A DNA stretch of 64,000 bases, from positions 27,850,822 through 27,914,821 of the forward strand of contig OX421507.1 of the NCBI GenBank assembly GCA_949126835.1. The letters run 5' to 3'. The translations under genes were made by a program, and so were the position numbers. Origin of the DNA: Anisus vortex. Its lineage: Eukaryota; Mollusca; Gastropoda; Planorbidae. The notes beneath the pieces are model-generated. The model had not been told where the DNA came from. It searched no databases and saw only the letters and a list, made by a program, of their open reading frames with translations. How positions within the stretch are numbered: the first letter of the stretch is position 1; each line of letters opens with the position of its first letter. Of this stretch, positions 21,578 through 32,525 are shown piece by piece.

Positions 21578-22281
21578 TGTCACGAGTTAAACGTGAGGCG
21601 CGTTAGTCTTGGAGCATGGAGGAAATGTTCACACCTATTTTTTTTTTTAAGTAGCAGTCTCACAGCAAAATAATCGACGAGGTTGTGTAGCTATATATCG
21701 TTTATTGACAAGTTACAAGTTGCATAGAGTTTATAAAATACATTTACATTTAACCGAGATCAGGGTTTGGTAGGCTAACTGAATGCATATATTCACTATT
21801 ATCAAGATGTATTCAATAATTCCTAAGTCCAAACACTTTGTCTGCTAGATACGACTTTCTTGTTCAAGAGCGTGGACCTGTCTACATGACAAAACCTCCT
21901 TTGTCCAAAAAGAAACCATCTCTACCGCTCCCTATTCTTCCCCTCTGCTTCATCTCCCTACCACCCAGGTAATTACACCTGCTACAAAAGTGACCTGCTC
22001 TTGTGACCACAATAGCGGAACAAGGGGCGTGTCTAAACGCACGTTCTTGACCAACGGGGGATTACTCCCGCTAATTGACCAAGACAACGGGGACGGTTAT
22101 TTATGACTTTAAATCCCAGTACTGTAGTTTGAACGTGCCTTATCACAAAAACAACATTCCTTGCCACGTTCTACTTTTACCTCTAGAATTAATTGGCATA
22201 GGGGTGGGGTGACTCTTGGCGTTTTTTTTGGAAAAGGCTTTTTGTTTAAATAACTTTAAGTCCATAAATGGATCTTTAACA
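21578..22281 (-). repeat. Right (5') LTR, 704 bp
   Basis: Starts TGTCACGAG on the + strand and ends ATCTTTAACA (TG...CA). It aligns with both ends of the left LTR. The next five bases, GTGAT, match the left flank CTGAT at four positions. Confidence 0.88.
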
Positions 22282-22779
22282 GTGATCGCCCTACTCTCCC
22301 TCTCCCATCTCCCCCTACCCGTGACTCATCACTAAAGACAAAGGCAAATCGCTCTTACCCCCCCCCCCCCACGGCCCCAACCCTACCCTACAGAGGGCAC
22401 TTCTTAGGATAGAATGGAAAAACGGGCATTGGGGTCGTAGACACGGAACACGTCAGTCCTGCCTTTCGGCCGGTCCAACTATATTGATACACTTTAATTT
22501 GTATTGTGGATTACCTCTGCCATTCATCAACTTATGCCTAAATAAACAGTATTTGAAATTCATCCCGGCATTGAATCAATCATTGTTCTTGTATCTGCTT
22601 ATGTATTAGTATTCGTGTCTTGTAGTAGTAGGATTACTCTAACCAATACAGCACCGCGTCAGCCACGTGGAATACGGGCTAAAATATAAATAATTCTTAG
22701 GCCTAAACTTTACTGTGACATCGCAATAATCAGCCTCTACACGAGCCAAATAACCACGTAGAGTGCCCGCCACGCTACA
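22282..22779. other. No gene seen
   Basis: C/T-rich at first (CCCTCTCCCATCTCCCCCTA, C-run at about 22360), then ordinary AT-rich sequence. No motif was recognised. Confidence 0.5.
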
Positions 22780-23420
22780 CTAGTATAGACATAAAGCTAT
22801 GTCAACTAGTATGGACTGAACAATATGTCCTCTAGTAGAGACTGAAATATATGCCATCTAGTGTGGACTTAAAGATAAGTCAACAAGTATGGACTGAAAA
22901 ATATGGCATCTAGTATAGACAAATACATGTATCTAGTATAGACTCAAAGATATGTCATCTAGTATAGAGTGAAAGATATGTCATTTAGTATGGGCTAAAA
23001 GATAAGTCATCTAGTATAGACATAAAGTGTCATAAAGCTATGTCAACTAGTATTGGCGGAAAAATAAGTCATCTAGTATAGACCTAAAGATATGTATCTA
23101 GTAAAGACTGAAAGATATGTCAACTAGTGTTAATATTAGCTTGAGTGATTACATGTAGCCATACAGACATATTAACTTTGACATTAACTTTATTTCTGAA
23201 GGTTTTAACGTTAGACTGAAAGATATGGCATCTAGTATTGACTAAAAGGTATGTCATATAGTATATACTGTAAAATATGTCATTTAGTATAGATATATTA
23301 GATATGCCACCTATTATAGACAGAAATATATGTCATCAGTTATAAATATAAAGATATGCCAACTAGTGGGGTCTGAAATATATGTCATTAGCATAGACTG
23401 TATTATATGCCATGTAAAAA
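22780..23420. repeat. Degenerate minisatellite, about 25-30 bp units
   Basis: Repeated theme GTCATCTAGTATAGACTGAAAGATAT with many substitutions and length changes, interrupted at about 23125-23210 by unrelated sequence. Units decay toward the 3' side (23420-23600 still shows isolated GTCATTTAGTA). Confidence 0.85.
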
Positions 23421-23753
23421 AGACTTTATTATATATCATAAAAAGGTATTAATTGAAATATGTGTCATTTAGTACATATTACATTAATTTCATACATGAA
23501 ATATAAAATTATATGTTTCTTAGTATCGAGTAAATTATATGTAATCTAAAAGAGATTATTAAACTATGTGCGTTATTTCAAAAAGAAAAAAAATAGTTTG
23601 TCATTTTATATCGACTAAATCATATCTCATGTAGTTTATATAGGACTACCTAACTATATTCCTATTAAGAAAACATAATTGAATTACTTTAAAAAAAACT
23701 TGATCAAATATAACAATTAGATATATCTTCATCATAAAGTGCCATCCCGGTTG
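23421..23753. other. AT-rich decayed repeat, no gene
   Basis: AT-rich flank of the minisatellite with occasional unit-like pieces. Nothing else was recognised. Confidence 0.5.
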
Positions 23754-23761
23754 GCATAGGT

Positions 23762-24340
23762 CAGTGGTTCCCAACCTTTTTAATGCCGCGACCCCGTAAT
23801 ACAGCTCCTCATGTTGTGGCGAGACCAAACCATAAAATGTTTTCGTAGTAACCTTGTAACTTTAATTTGCTGCTGTTATGAATTGTAGTGTAAATATGTG
23901 ATAAATATGTAATATGTATATCTTCATTGTTAGGCCTACAAATTAAAGAATAGTGATTAATCACAAAAAACAATATTTAATAATATATTGTGAAATATTA
24001 ATTTCTATTTAAGGATTGACAATTACCAATGTTTTTTTTTACATATCTATTAGTATAACAAGGGGAGGGGAGTATTCACATCAACAAGGGCTTAAATATT
24101 AGACTAAAGAGCATCCACCCTTATTTCCAATACATTAATGGAGAGTCGTTGTACCTCCAATACTGCTGCTTTCAACAAAATATCTACACTTTACAGATGT
24201 GTGGCTGTTCAGCAAACGTACATTATGACCCGACCTTGCCACCTCCAATATTGCTGCTTTTAATAAAGTAGTTGCCTGCGACCCACTAAAATTATCGTTC
24301 GACTCCCAAAGGGGTGCGACACACAAGTTGGGAACCTCTG
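23762..24340. mobile_element. hAT-type non-autonomous element, 579 bp
   Basis: Starts CAGTGGTTCCCAACCTTTTT and ends AAGTTGGGAACCTCTG, matching inverted termini of the Charlie-like hAT kind. Flanking octamers GCATAGGT (23754-23761) and GCGAAGGT (24341-24348) agree at six of eight positions, consistent with an old 8-bp duplication. No transposase frame was found. Confidence 0.8.
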
Positions 24341-24534
24341 GCGAAGGTGATCATGTTATTCCTTGTATCTTTTCGTCTGGCAAACTCTAGCATTTCTGTT
24401 GATTTTGCCATGCCATTCCGTTATATCATCTCATGCGCATGCATTAAGACTTATAGGCCTGCAGGGTAGTTAATATAATAGCAATAGTTTATGTCTATAT
24501 TTTACATTGTACATTTTTATACAATCCCATAGCA

Positions 24535-24620
24535 TGATGTGGCCGCAGAAACTGGTGAACGGTGCCTCACCCGCCCTGTGGATCTAATTGGCCTGACGGG
24601 ATACTTTACTTTGCCAGTCA
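24535..24620 (+). repeat. SINE 3' fragment
   Basis: ATGTGGCCGCAGAAACTGGTGAACGGTGCC and following GCCTGACGGGATACTTTACT match the end of the SINE seen at 38560-38645 and 36790-36850. The head is missing. Confidence 0.6.
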
Positions 24621-24699
24621 CCAAGCTTTTTAAACATTTGCAAAACAGTAATAATACACATAGCATTACATTCTAATTTAGAAATACAACACAATAACA

Positions 24700-25000
24700 T
24701 GGTGTTGCAGTCTTTCTTCCCGGTTGGCATCAGGGAAATGGTATGGGTTGCCTGAACAAACCAGAAAAACTAGTAATAAAGTCAGAAAAGAGCTGCAAAG
24801 TTCTTACGAATATTCACAACATACAAATGTAGCCCTATGGGGAATGGGTTGCCTGAACAAACCAGGAAACCCAGTAACCCAACATTATTTAAACAGAAAT
24901 CAAAATGCAAGACCAGACTCAGACCACGGTTGAGCGTAGGACGCAATAATCATCTTTTAAGAAGGAGCGCCTGTAACGTATAATATAAGGTGTAAGTGTA
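24700..25000 (+). pseudogene. LINE 3' end (C-terminal RT extension and tail), family C
   Basis: The + strand reads, with frameshifts, 'FFPVGIREWYGLPEQTRK' and then a region equivalent to 'CKTRLRPR' and 'GRNNHLLRRSACNV', the carboxy end of a CR1/jockey-type LINE polyprotein. The same family ends at 25685, 28635, 37640 and 39180 on the - strand. A 30-bp direct repeat (GGGTTGCCTGAACAAACCAG at 24747 and 24846) indicates a small internal duplication. It is a 5'-truncated copy. Confidence 0.65.
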
Positions 25001-25274
25001 GTTAATTGAACATGCGCGGCGTATAGACTTAAGCTTATTAAATATTATTTGGCTTAGGACGACCACGACTAGTGGCTTAGAAGAAAATTAAAAGATTATC
25101 CTCTTAAATCTGGGCTTAATTAATAGTCCTAAAGACTAATGGTTAACTGTGAGTATTGTGTTCTTATAACCATTAATATAACAATATTGATGTAATGCAA
25201 CAACAATAAGACAATACAATGTTAACACACTTAATTGATAAATTGTTATATGTAAGTAAAGTATTAGGTCGAAC

Positions 25275-25515
25275 CATTTTGATCCATATGGATCTGAGAA
25301 GCAGAGTTCACAAGTTTCTGTGAAGATTGTATTGCCAGTACAATGCCCCAACAGACTTTGCTTTTTTTCTATATCTAATGCCATGTTCCCATTAGAGCTG
25401 GGTAGACTCAGGGACACCCACTTCAGACCCGAGAACAAACCCTTAGCCTTCAGGAGGATTCGAACCAAAGACCATCGGTACGCCAGTCGAACGCGGCCGC
25501 TCGCCCAACGTTCTA
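25275..25515 (-). repeat. tRNA-derived SINE
   Basis: On the - strand a tRNA-like head is visible: GGGCGAGCGGCCGCGTTCGA (A-box type) and GGTTCGAATCCTCC (B box) at about 25510-25440. The shared SINE body follows (complement of AGCTGGGTAGACTCAGGGAC) down to about 25280. Confidence 0.75.
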
Positions 25516-25684
25516 TGTTTAACAGGATTTAGCTTTGATAGTAAAGATTAAGGCTAGATTGAAAGCTTAGGGCTAGTCTTATATTGATTTTCTTAATTCA
25601 TGTAAGCTATCTGTCTCTCTCTTTTTTTTCTGTTACTACTTTATCATTATTTTATCTTGTATTCTGCACATGCTCCTTACTTAC

Positions 25685-25830
25685 AGAAGATTATCGGGTC
25701 CTTCGCTCATTCGTGGTTTAAGTCTAGTCTTGAACGTCGATAAGTTTGAATTGGTGTCAAGTTGTTTGTTTTCCATTCTATGCCAAGATGCCTCTGGGGA
25801 AAAAAGAGAACGGGTATGTATTTTTTTTAA
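25685..25830 (-). repeat. LINE 3'-end fragment, family C
   Basis: GTCCTTCGCTCATTCGTGGT and CTATGCCAAGATGCCTCTGG are the complement of the family's C-terminal codons ('FFPSGIQAW' region) and match 39190-39330. The apparent ATG followed by a GT splice-like site at 25791-25815 belongs to this repeat. Confidence 0.65.
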
Positions 25831-25847
25831 ATTACAAATAAATACCT

Positions 25848-25892
25848 AGGCCCACACTAGGCCCACACTAGGCCCACACTAGACCTACACTA
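25848..25892. repeat. Short 13-bp tandem repeat
   Basis: Four units of ACTAGGCCCACAC type directly upstream of a SINE. Confidence 0.8.
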
Positions 25893-26075
25893 GTGTTTGG
25901 GAGCGAATCCTGGTGAAGGCTAGGATTTGTTCCCGGGACTAGTGTGTGTTCCTTCCTGAGTCTACCCAGCTCTGATGGGTAATTGACATTAGTTGGGATA
26001 AAGTGAAGTGCTGGCCACACAATCTCTTGTTATGCCGTGGCCACATAAACGTGAAAGCTGTTACACCAGACCTAT
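25893..26075 (+). repeat. SINE (head partly lost)
   Basis: Begins GGGAGCGAATCCTGGTGAAG (B-box remnant), continues GAGTCTACCCAGCTCTGATG and GCTGGCCACACAATCTC, and ends GCCGTGGCCAC. It has the same body as 38395-38650. Confidence 0.7.
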
Positions 26076-26335
26076 GATCAATGTGGGTACTTTACTTCTG
26101 TATGGTGCTTAGGGAGGTTAATTTACCCAATTTAAATGTATTCAAAGTTTACCAGTTTCATTTGACAACCCTAATACTTTTATTTTATTTGTGTCTTCAA
26201 TGTGTATGACTCATTGTGTTATGATTCATGACAGGGTTGTTGTATTGCAATAAACATTGTTTTTCAAACTATTAGTATTCTCAATGTTAATGTTTGTACA
26301 TATGTTTCTGTGTGTTTGAGTCATTGACAGAAAGA

Positions 26336-26367
26336 CACAGAGAGAGAGAGAGAGAGAGAGAAAGAGG
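26336..26367. repeat. (GA)n microsatellite
   Basis: An uninterrupted AG/GA run of about 24 bases, with short imperfect flanks. Confidence 0.95.
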
Positions 26368-26454
26368 CTCTCGACTGAATAGCTGCATTTGATGTATAGA
26401 TAGAGATATATAAAGAAAAGCGTGCAGTGTGTTCTCGTAATATTTCTGTCTGTT

Positions 26455-27130
26455 TTTGTGTTCAGATGTAAACAACTCGACAATGACTAGATCCTGTCAG
26501 TTAATGTGTTCAGATGTAAATAACTCGACAATGACTAGATCCTGTCTGTTCTTGTGTTCAGATGTAAACAAATCGACAATGACTAGATCCTGTCTGTTCT
26601 TGTGTTCAGATGTAATCAACTCGACAATGACTAGATCCTGTCTGTTATTGTGTTCAGATGTAGACTAGACAATGACTAGATCCTGTCTGTTCTTGTCTTC
26701 AGATGTAAACAACTCGACAATGACTAGATCCTGTCTGTTCTTGTGTTCAGATGTAAACAACTCGACAATGACTAGATCCTGTCTGTTCTTGTGTTCAGAT
26801 GTAAACAACTCCACATTGACTAGATCCAGTCCGATCTTGTGTTCAGATGAAGACAACTCGACAATGACTAGATCCTGTCTGTTCTTGTGTTCAGATGTAA
26901 ACAACTCCACATTGACTAGATCCTGTCTGTTCTTGTGTTCAGATGTAAACAACTCGACAATGACTAGATCCTGTCTGTTCTTGTGTTCATATGTAGACAA
27001 CTCCACACTCCACATTGACTAGATCCTGTCTGTTCTTGTGTTTTGAATTAAACAACTTGACAGTGACTAGATCCTGTCTGTTCTTGTGTTTTGAATGAAA
27101 CATCTGACAGTGACTAGATCCTGACTGTTC
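26455..27130. repeat. 48-bp minisatellite, about 14 copies
   Basis: Unit: GACTAGATCCTGTCTGTTCT, TGTGTTCAGATGTAAACAAC, TCGACAAT. Unit length is 48 bp (16 codons), so frames remain open on both strands for over 110 codons across the array. These frames are repeat artefacts. Central copies are nearly identical; the last three (27020-27130) are diverged (TTTTGAAT replaces TCAGATGT). Confidence 0.97.
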
Positions 27131-27549
27131 TTATGTTAGCTTTAAATTACTCACAAAGACAGAATCATAACAACAAATAGCAAGTTGAAATAGCTACCTA
27201 TTTAGTACATCATATATACACTTGTATATCAGTCAGCCGCTAATGAAATAACAGCTTTAAATAAGGATTTAAAAATTCGCACTTTAAAGCGTGCTGAAAA
27301 AACAACAAATCAGTTAATGGCCTGGCATAGATTTTGCTCTTCATTAATTACAAATGAAACATTAAAACATTACAAACAATCTAAGTTTATAAGTTTATAG
27401 ATCTATAAATGATTTACAAATAAAGGTGAAACCACTTCCCTATATAACCCATTTGATAAAACACAATCAACCAAGGTCAATTTCATAAAAAAATGCCTTC
27501 AATAACGATTTAAAATTGCGCAACATAAAGTGAATACAATGAAAAGGTA
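27131..27549. other. No feature seen
   Basis: AT-rich DNA with a weak internal repeat (TTTAAATAAGGATTTAAAAATTCGC at 27256 resembles 27499-27520). No coding signal. Confidence 0.5.
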
Positions 27550-27690
27550 AAATATGAGTTTTTGGGCAAGCGGCTGAAGGGGCACCCTCAAGTCCCGGAA
27601 AAAAATCCTGGCCTGCACCAGGATTTGAACTCAGAACCTTCAGATCGCCAGTTGAACGCGCTACCGCTCGGCCACCGTGGCCTCATAAAG
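27550..27690 (-). repeat. tRNA-derived SINE
   Basis: The - strand reads GGCCACGGTGGCCGAGCGGT (A-box TGGCCGAGCGG) and, after GCGCGTTCAACTGGCGATC, a B-box-like GAGTTCAAATCCTGG. The head resembles a Leu/Ser-type tRNA with its long variable region. It is not a functional tRNA: the anticodon arm is not well formed and the SINE body follows. Confidence 0.75.
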
Positions 27691-27699
27691 TTGATTATG

Positions 27700-28285
27700 G
27701 CGGGAAAAAACTCCGATGGTAGGGGCATGTGGCGAGATCCACCCTGCAGGTCACAGTGTGGGGTAGCAGAAAGAGAGGCAGGCAGAAGAGACGATGGGAG
27801 GATGACATCAGGGAGTGGACTGCCTTGTTTTTGTGGAGAAACCGCGCAGGACCGATACGAACGGCACACAAATGTCCAACAGTCAAAAAATTGTGCACCA
27901 ACGACCCTCACTTGGGTTTTGGGATAGATTATGGTATAGAGCAGAGGTCGGGAACCCATGGCTCGCAGACAAATGTTCGGTTAATAAAAAAATGTTTTTG
28001 TAAGACTTTTTGATCTACATATTAATGGCATATCAATATTTCATTCTACAAATGAGATAAAGTCTACTGCAGCCCAGCATCAGAAGAATTCAGAGACATA
28101 ATTATTGTAGGCCTACGTTTAGTGTTGAAATTACACAAAATGCACACAGTTACTTGAATTTTTAGTTTTAAACATAATGTATGGCTCTTACAGAATTACT
28201 TTTCAAAATATGTGGTGTCCATGGCTCTCTCAGACAAAAAGGTTCCCGACCCCTGGTATAGAGTATAGATGATGATGATGAAATA
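27700..28285 (+). pseudogene. RTE-like LINE 3' end, interrupted by a hAT MITE
   Basis: The + strand reads 'GSRKRGRQKRRWEDDIREW', the conserved basic carboxy end of RTE-like polyproteins, then short decayed sequence and a (GATGAT)n tail at 28268-28281. The hAT element 27942-28255 sits between the coding end and the tail. Only the last 250 bp or so of the LINE remain (5' truncation). Confidence 0.7.
27942..28255. mobile_element. hAT-type MITE, 314 bp, perfect 8-bp TSD
   Basis: Starts CAGAGGTCGGGAACCCATGG and ends AAGGTTCCCGACCCCTG. It is flanked by GTATAGAG at 27934-27941 and 28256-28263. There is no transposase. It lies inside an RTE LINE tail, so it is the younger insertion. Confidence 0.9.
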
Positions 28286-28634
28286 GCGGAAGAATTCAGG
28301 AGACATTTACGCACATTCTGATGTTAAACTGTGTGTGGGTAGGTGTTGAATCTGTGTACTCCATGTAGATATTAAAGGATTTGTTTCTATCAACCGCAAG
28401 ATTCAACACTTAATTTCATAATGTATTAGGATGGACAGTAAAGACAGCTATAGGGACTCGGTGGATCCCCGTGTGGTTCAATATGTGAGCCCCAGAAAGT
28501 CTTTATTTGAATCTTTAGGGTATATAAACTTCCTCACGTGGTAATGAAGACGTATTTGGGGATATTAAACACCATTTTCCAATGTAGTAAATATATACCT
28601 AGTTATATACATCTTGTCTTATATGTTTTAGCGG
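28286..28634. other. No feature seen
   Basis: AT-rich sequence without recognisable repeats or coding signal. Confidence 0.5.
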
Positions 28635-28900
28635 TCCTTCTATAACGCAGACTATTGCGACTAAGTCTAGTCTTGCATTTTTTCAATTAGTAATTTCAAT
28701 TATGTTAACTTACTGTTTTTTTTTTTTATGTTCATGCAACCATTCCATGCTCTGGATGCCTTTGGAGAAGAAATAAATACGCATTAGTTCTCGCATAAGA
28801 GATGAGAAAAGTGTTGTTTGTCCTTATATTTATCTGAACATTGTAAAAGACTGTTATTGTGTTGTATGTCTAAATTAGAGTTTAATGCGTTTTGTAGTAT
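28635..28900 (-). repeat. LINE 3'-end fragment, family C
   Basis: GACTATTGCGACTAAGTCTAGTC, CCATTCCATGCTCTGGATGCC and the downstream GAGAAAAGTGTTGTTTGTCC match 39200-39420. It is diverged and 5'-truncated. Confidence 0.6.
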
Positions 28901-29112
28901 TACTACTTTACTCTTTGTTATCTAGTTCGTTAAAACACATATTATCCTATCTATTAAAACAACATCTTTTTAAAAGTAAAGAATTTCTATAAAAAAAAAG
29001 CGACATTTAAAATTGAATGGTACAAAATAAACGGTAGAATACTTTATATAGAGCGCTGGATCGCAGCTCTAGGCACTACTATCAGACTTGAACTCCGACT
29101 GGACTGAGAGCG
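28901..29112. other. No feature seen
   Basis: AT-rich flank of the following transposon. Confidence 0.5.
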
Positions 29113-29523
29113 GTGATGCAACCCCACGGAATGGTACTGAAGTCGGCAAAATAGGATATTTAGTTTTAGGTATTGAATTAAACTTAATTCATTTATCTAC
29201 ATGTTGGTGAAAAAATATTTCAAATCCATTAATTAGTTCAAAAGTTATTTAAAATTACATAAGTAAAGGTAAGGGAAGTCTATTTGGAGAAAATCGAAAA
29301 AGAAAACGGTACCGATTTTTTAAAATTTAGCATTGCAACAGATAATTAATTATTTCCAGGACAAACATATATTAACCAATCGTCATGAAATCTAACAAAC
29401 ATAATCATAATAAATTAATACACAAGCTGTTAAAGTTGTAAAGGTTTTAAGTAATATTTATTATATTTTTAAACAATTTTTATGTTTAGAGGACATTTTG
29501 CGTGATTTTATACATCATCATCA

Positions 29524-30606
29524 TCATCGCCTTTCGTCTCGTCTGGGACATAGGCCACGAATAAAGGCTCTCCAGGCATCTCGGTCTTGGGCCAATCTCT
29601 CTAGCTGTGCCCAGTTGCGACCACTCTTTTTGGTGTCTGCCTCCAGCTCCCTTCTCCAGGTCATTCTGGGTCTACCTCTCTTTCTCTTGCCCTGTGGATT
29701 CCAGGTAAGGGCTTGTCTCGTGGTGCTGGTTGCTGGCTTCCTAAGAGTGTGTCCAATCCACTTCCATCTGCGCTGCCGAATTAATTCTTCCACCGGTTCC
29801 TGTTGAGTACGTCGCCAGAGCTCTTCGTTGGTGATGACGATGTGCCAGAATATTCTCAGGATCTTTCGGAGACATGAGTTGATAAATGTCTGTAGCTTTC
29901 TAGAACCAGCTGCTGTTGTTCGCCAAGTTTCTGCTCCATACATCAAGACAGGCTTCACAGTGGTGTTAAATATCCTGACTTTAGTCTTGAGGGTCAAATT
30001 GCCACAGGTCCAGACCTTTTTCAATTGGTTGAATGCAGCTCTCGCCTTGCCGATTCTCGCTTTTATGTCAGCATCAGTCCCTCCTTGTATATCAATGATG
30101 CTTCCGAGATATGTGAAGCTTTCCACTTCCTCCATGACTGTTCCTTCCAGTGCTATAGGTGTGTTACTTGACGTGTTAATCTTAAGGACTTTGTTTTTTC
30201 TTCCATGTATGTTCAGGCCGATGCATGCAGAGTAGTGTGCTACGTCGTTAGTTTTCTCTTGCATTTGTTGCTGTGTGTGTGACAATAGGGCCAGATCGTC
30301 TGCAAAATCCAGGTCATCAAGCTGCTTCCATAGTGTCCACTGGATGCCATTTTTCTTCTGCTCTGTAGAAATTTTCATTATCCAGTCAATGGACATCAGG
30401 AATAAAAAAGGTGAGAGCAGACATCCCTGTCTGACACCAGTCTGTACACCAAAAGCTTCGGTTATTTGGTGGTCATGAACAATTCTGCAAGATAGTCCTT
30501 CATAAGAAGTTTTAATTATGTCTGTTAATTTTTGTGGTACCCCGTAGTGTCTCAGCAGTTTCCACAGAGTACAACTAACTGTCAACACTATCGAAAGCCT
30601 TCTCAT
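29524..30606 (-). pseudogene. RTE LINE RT palm, thumb and C-terminal region
   Basis: 360 codons. RT motifs: '[17 protein letters not shown]', the catalytic '[10 protein letters not shown]', '[15 protein letters not shown]', '[12 protein letters not shown]' and the carboxy segment 'KIKLRRW'-like '[14 protein letters not shown]' and '[16 protein letters not shown]'. The domain acts in reverse transcription of the LINE RNA at the nicked target. The stop lies a few bases before the GAT-repeat tail. Confidence 0.9.
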
Positions 30607-30799
30607 AGTCGATGAAGTTAATATATAGTGGCGAGTTCCACTCCAGGGATTGTTCTACTATAAGTCGCAGTGTGGCAATCTGGTCAAGATCTGTCTTTTC
30701 TGAAACCTGCTTGTTGGTCCCTAAGATGGGTGTCTATTGCCTCCCTCACTCTATTTAGCAGTACTTGGCTAAATACTTTACTAGGTATGGATAGCAGAG

Positions 30800-31495
30800 T
30801 TATTCTCTATAATTTGAGCAATCACTAAGATCACCTTTCTTTGGAAGTTTAATGAGATGACCTTCTTTCCATTCTATCGGTATCTTTTCTTCCTCCCATA
30901 TCTTCTTGAATAGAGTGTGTAGCAACTCAGTGCTGGTTGTAATGTTTGCTGTCAAGGCTTCTGCTAGTATTTTGTCTGGACCTGCCGCCTTGCCTTTCTT
31001 TAATTGTTTAATTGCTCTGGATATCTCTTGTTTTGTGGGTGTGCTGCAGGCTATCTCTAGATCTTGTTCCGCTGGCTCTATGTTGAGAGTGTGTTGTGGG
31101 GCTGGCCGATTAAGGAGTTCTTGAAAATGTTCTATCCATCTTTTTTTCTGACCCTCTTTATCCGGTATCGGTTTTCCATCTTTATTTTTGACTGGTCTCT
31201 CTGGTTTGTTAAATTTTCCAGATAACGTTTTGATTGCGCTGTATAATTCTCTTGTGTTTCCATGGTGAGCTGCTTCTTCTGCTTCACTTGCTAATCCTTC
31301 TATGTAGTTCTTTTTATCTGATTTTATACTACGCTTAACTTCTTTATTTGGTTCTGTGTATTCTGCTGATGCTTTGGTCTTTTCAGTTCTGGTGCGCCTG
31401 TTGTTTAGAATTTCTTTCATCTTTTTCCTATATTGGATTTTCTCCCTAGTTTCAGCAGAAATCCATTCTTTATGCACTTGTTGCCAGGGGGCCAA
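30800..31495 (-). pseudogene. RTE LINE linker and start of RT
   Basis: 231 codons, mostly a charged linker ('SDKKNYIEGLASEAEEAA'), followed by the first RT block: 'ISRAIKQLKKGKAAGPDKI', 'WKEGHLIKLPKKGDLSDC', 'SNYR'. The reading is lost at 30800 and resumes in another frame at about 30610 ('[11 protein letters not shown]'-type segment in between). Confidence 0.85.
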
Positions 31496-31538
31496 ACACT
31501 TCTTCGCATGTGGTTGTGAAGATCTCTTTGATGTCTTT

Positions 31539-32525
31539 TCACTTTTGGTCTATTGTTTCCTCTTCGTCTAGGTCTTGCAATATCTGGAACTTGTTAGAGA
31601 TAGTAATTTGAAACTCTTTTAGTTTGGACTCATTTTTCAAGAGGTTGGTGTCGAATCGTTGGCGCTTATTTCCCCCATTTGTCCAGTTCTTTTTCAGTTT
31701 AAGTTTTATTTTTGCAATTAGTAGATGATGGTCTGATGCTACATCTGCACCTCTTTTAACCCTAACATCTTGGAGAGATCTTCGAAACTTTTTGCATATG
31801 CACACATGGTCGACTTGGTTGGCCGTTGACATATCTGGTGAAATCCATGTCGCCTTGTGGATATTTTTGTGCTTGAAGAGGCTACCTCCGATTACCAGTC
31901 CATCTAAGGCACATAAATCAGCCAATCGTTCACCATTTTCATTCATCTTTCCCAAGCCTTGTGTTCCCATGCATTCTTCAAAGCCTTTATTGTTGCTGCC
32001 TATTTTAGCATTTAGGTCGCCCATTAGTATAATCATGTTACTCCTAGGACACTTCTGGACAATGGATTGCAGTCTGTTGTAGAAGTCCTCTTTGTCTTCT
32101 TCTTTACTATCGTTAGTAGGAGCATATACCTGTACAATGTCCATATTGACTTTCTGTTTTTTTGTCTTAAATCTTGCGGTGATAATACGTGGACCGTGGG
32201 CTTCCCATCCCAAAAGTGCGTTCTGGGCATTTCTAGAAAGCATAAGTGCCACTTCTTGGTTGTGAGCTGCATTTTTGTCTTCATGACCTGAATACAACAG
32301 CAGTTCCCCTGTACTGAGCTTAGTCTGACCTGAGCCTGTCCATCTAGACTCGCTTATTCCCAAGATAGCTAGTTGGTATTTCTGCATTTCAGCAGCAACT
32401 TGGGCAGTTTTTCCAGTTTCAAACATGGTTCTTACGTTCCATGTTCCTAGATTAGTGGTGGTCCTGGTGGAGAGGATGGTTGTCCGTCGTTTGGTTTCCA
32501 GTTGGCTTTGGCCACCCAACTTCAT
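31539..32525 (-). pseudogene. RTE LINE endonuclease domain
   Basis: 328 codons. An exonuclease-endonuclease-phosphatase fold is recognised by 'LGTWNVRTMFETGK', 'LGISESRWTGSGQ' (catalytic Glu), 'DIVQVYAPTND', 'ILMGDLNAKIG' (D and N) and 'SDHHLLIAKIKL' (D-H pair). This is the enzyme that nicks target DNA for target-primed reverse transcription. All key residues are visible. The frame ends just before the RT linker, where the sequence shifts. Confidence 0.9.

Larger units (their letters stand above)
16042..22281 (-). mobile_element. Non-autonomous Ty3/gypsy retrotransposon with Gag and protease only
   Basis: Two LTRs in direct orientation (16042-17164 and 21578-22281) enclose 4.4 kb. Flanks read CTGAT before the left LTR and GTGAT after the right LTR, a 5-bp target duplication with one mismatch. 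The element is on the - strand: its 5' LTR is the right one, followed by a primer-binding-like TGGGATTCTCGTCCGTC (21557-21573 complement), a 1-kb leader with a minisatellite, Gag, nucleocapsid and protease. No RT, RNase H or integrase motif was found between 17165 and 18275, so it depends on another element. Confidence 0.8.

Noticed and set aside
22780..23420. CRISPR-like array (regular short repeats with variable spacing)
   Set aside because: Units are contiguous and degenerate with no unique spacers. The context is eukaryotic.
25791..25817. ATG-initiated mini-exon (MPLGKKENG) followed by a GT donor, as a possible first exon of the M13 gene
   Set aside because: It matches the complement of the LINE family C C-terminal codons seen also at 28750, 37775 and 39305, so it is repeat sequence.
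26665..27022. Two complementary frames of 116 codons as a repetitive protein gene
   Set aside because: They are produced by a 48-bp tandem repeat with no stop in frame. No start context, domain or non-repeat flank supports a gene.
27595..27680. Functional tRNA-Leu/Ser gene on the - strand
   Set aside because: The head is followed by SINE body sequence, and related heads recur at 25440-25510 and 38402-38470.
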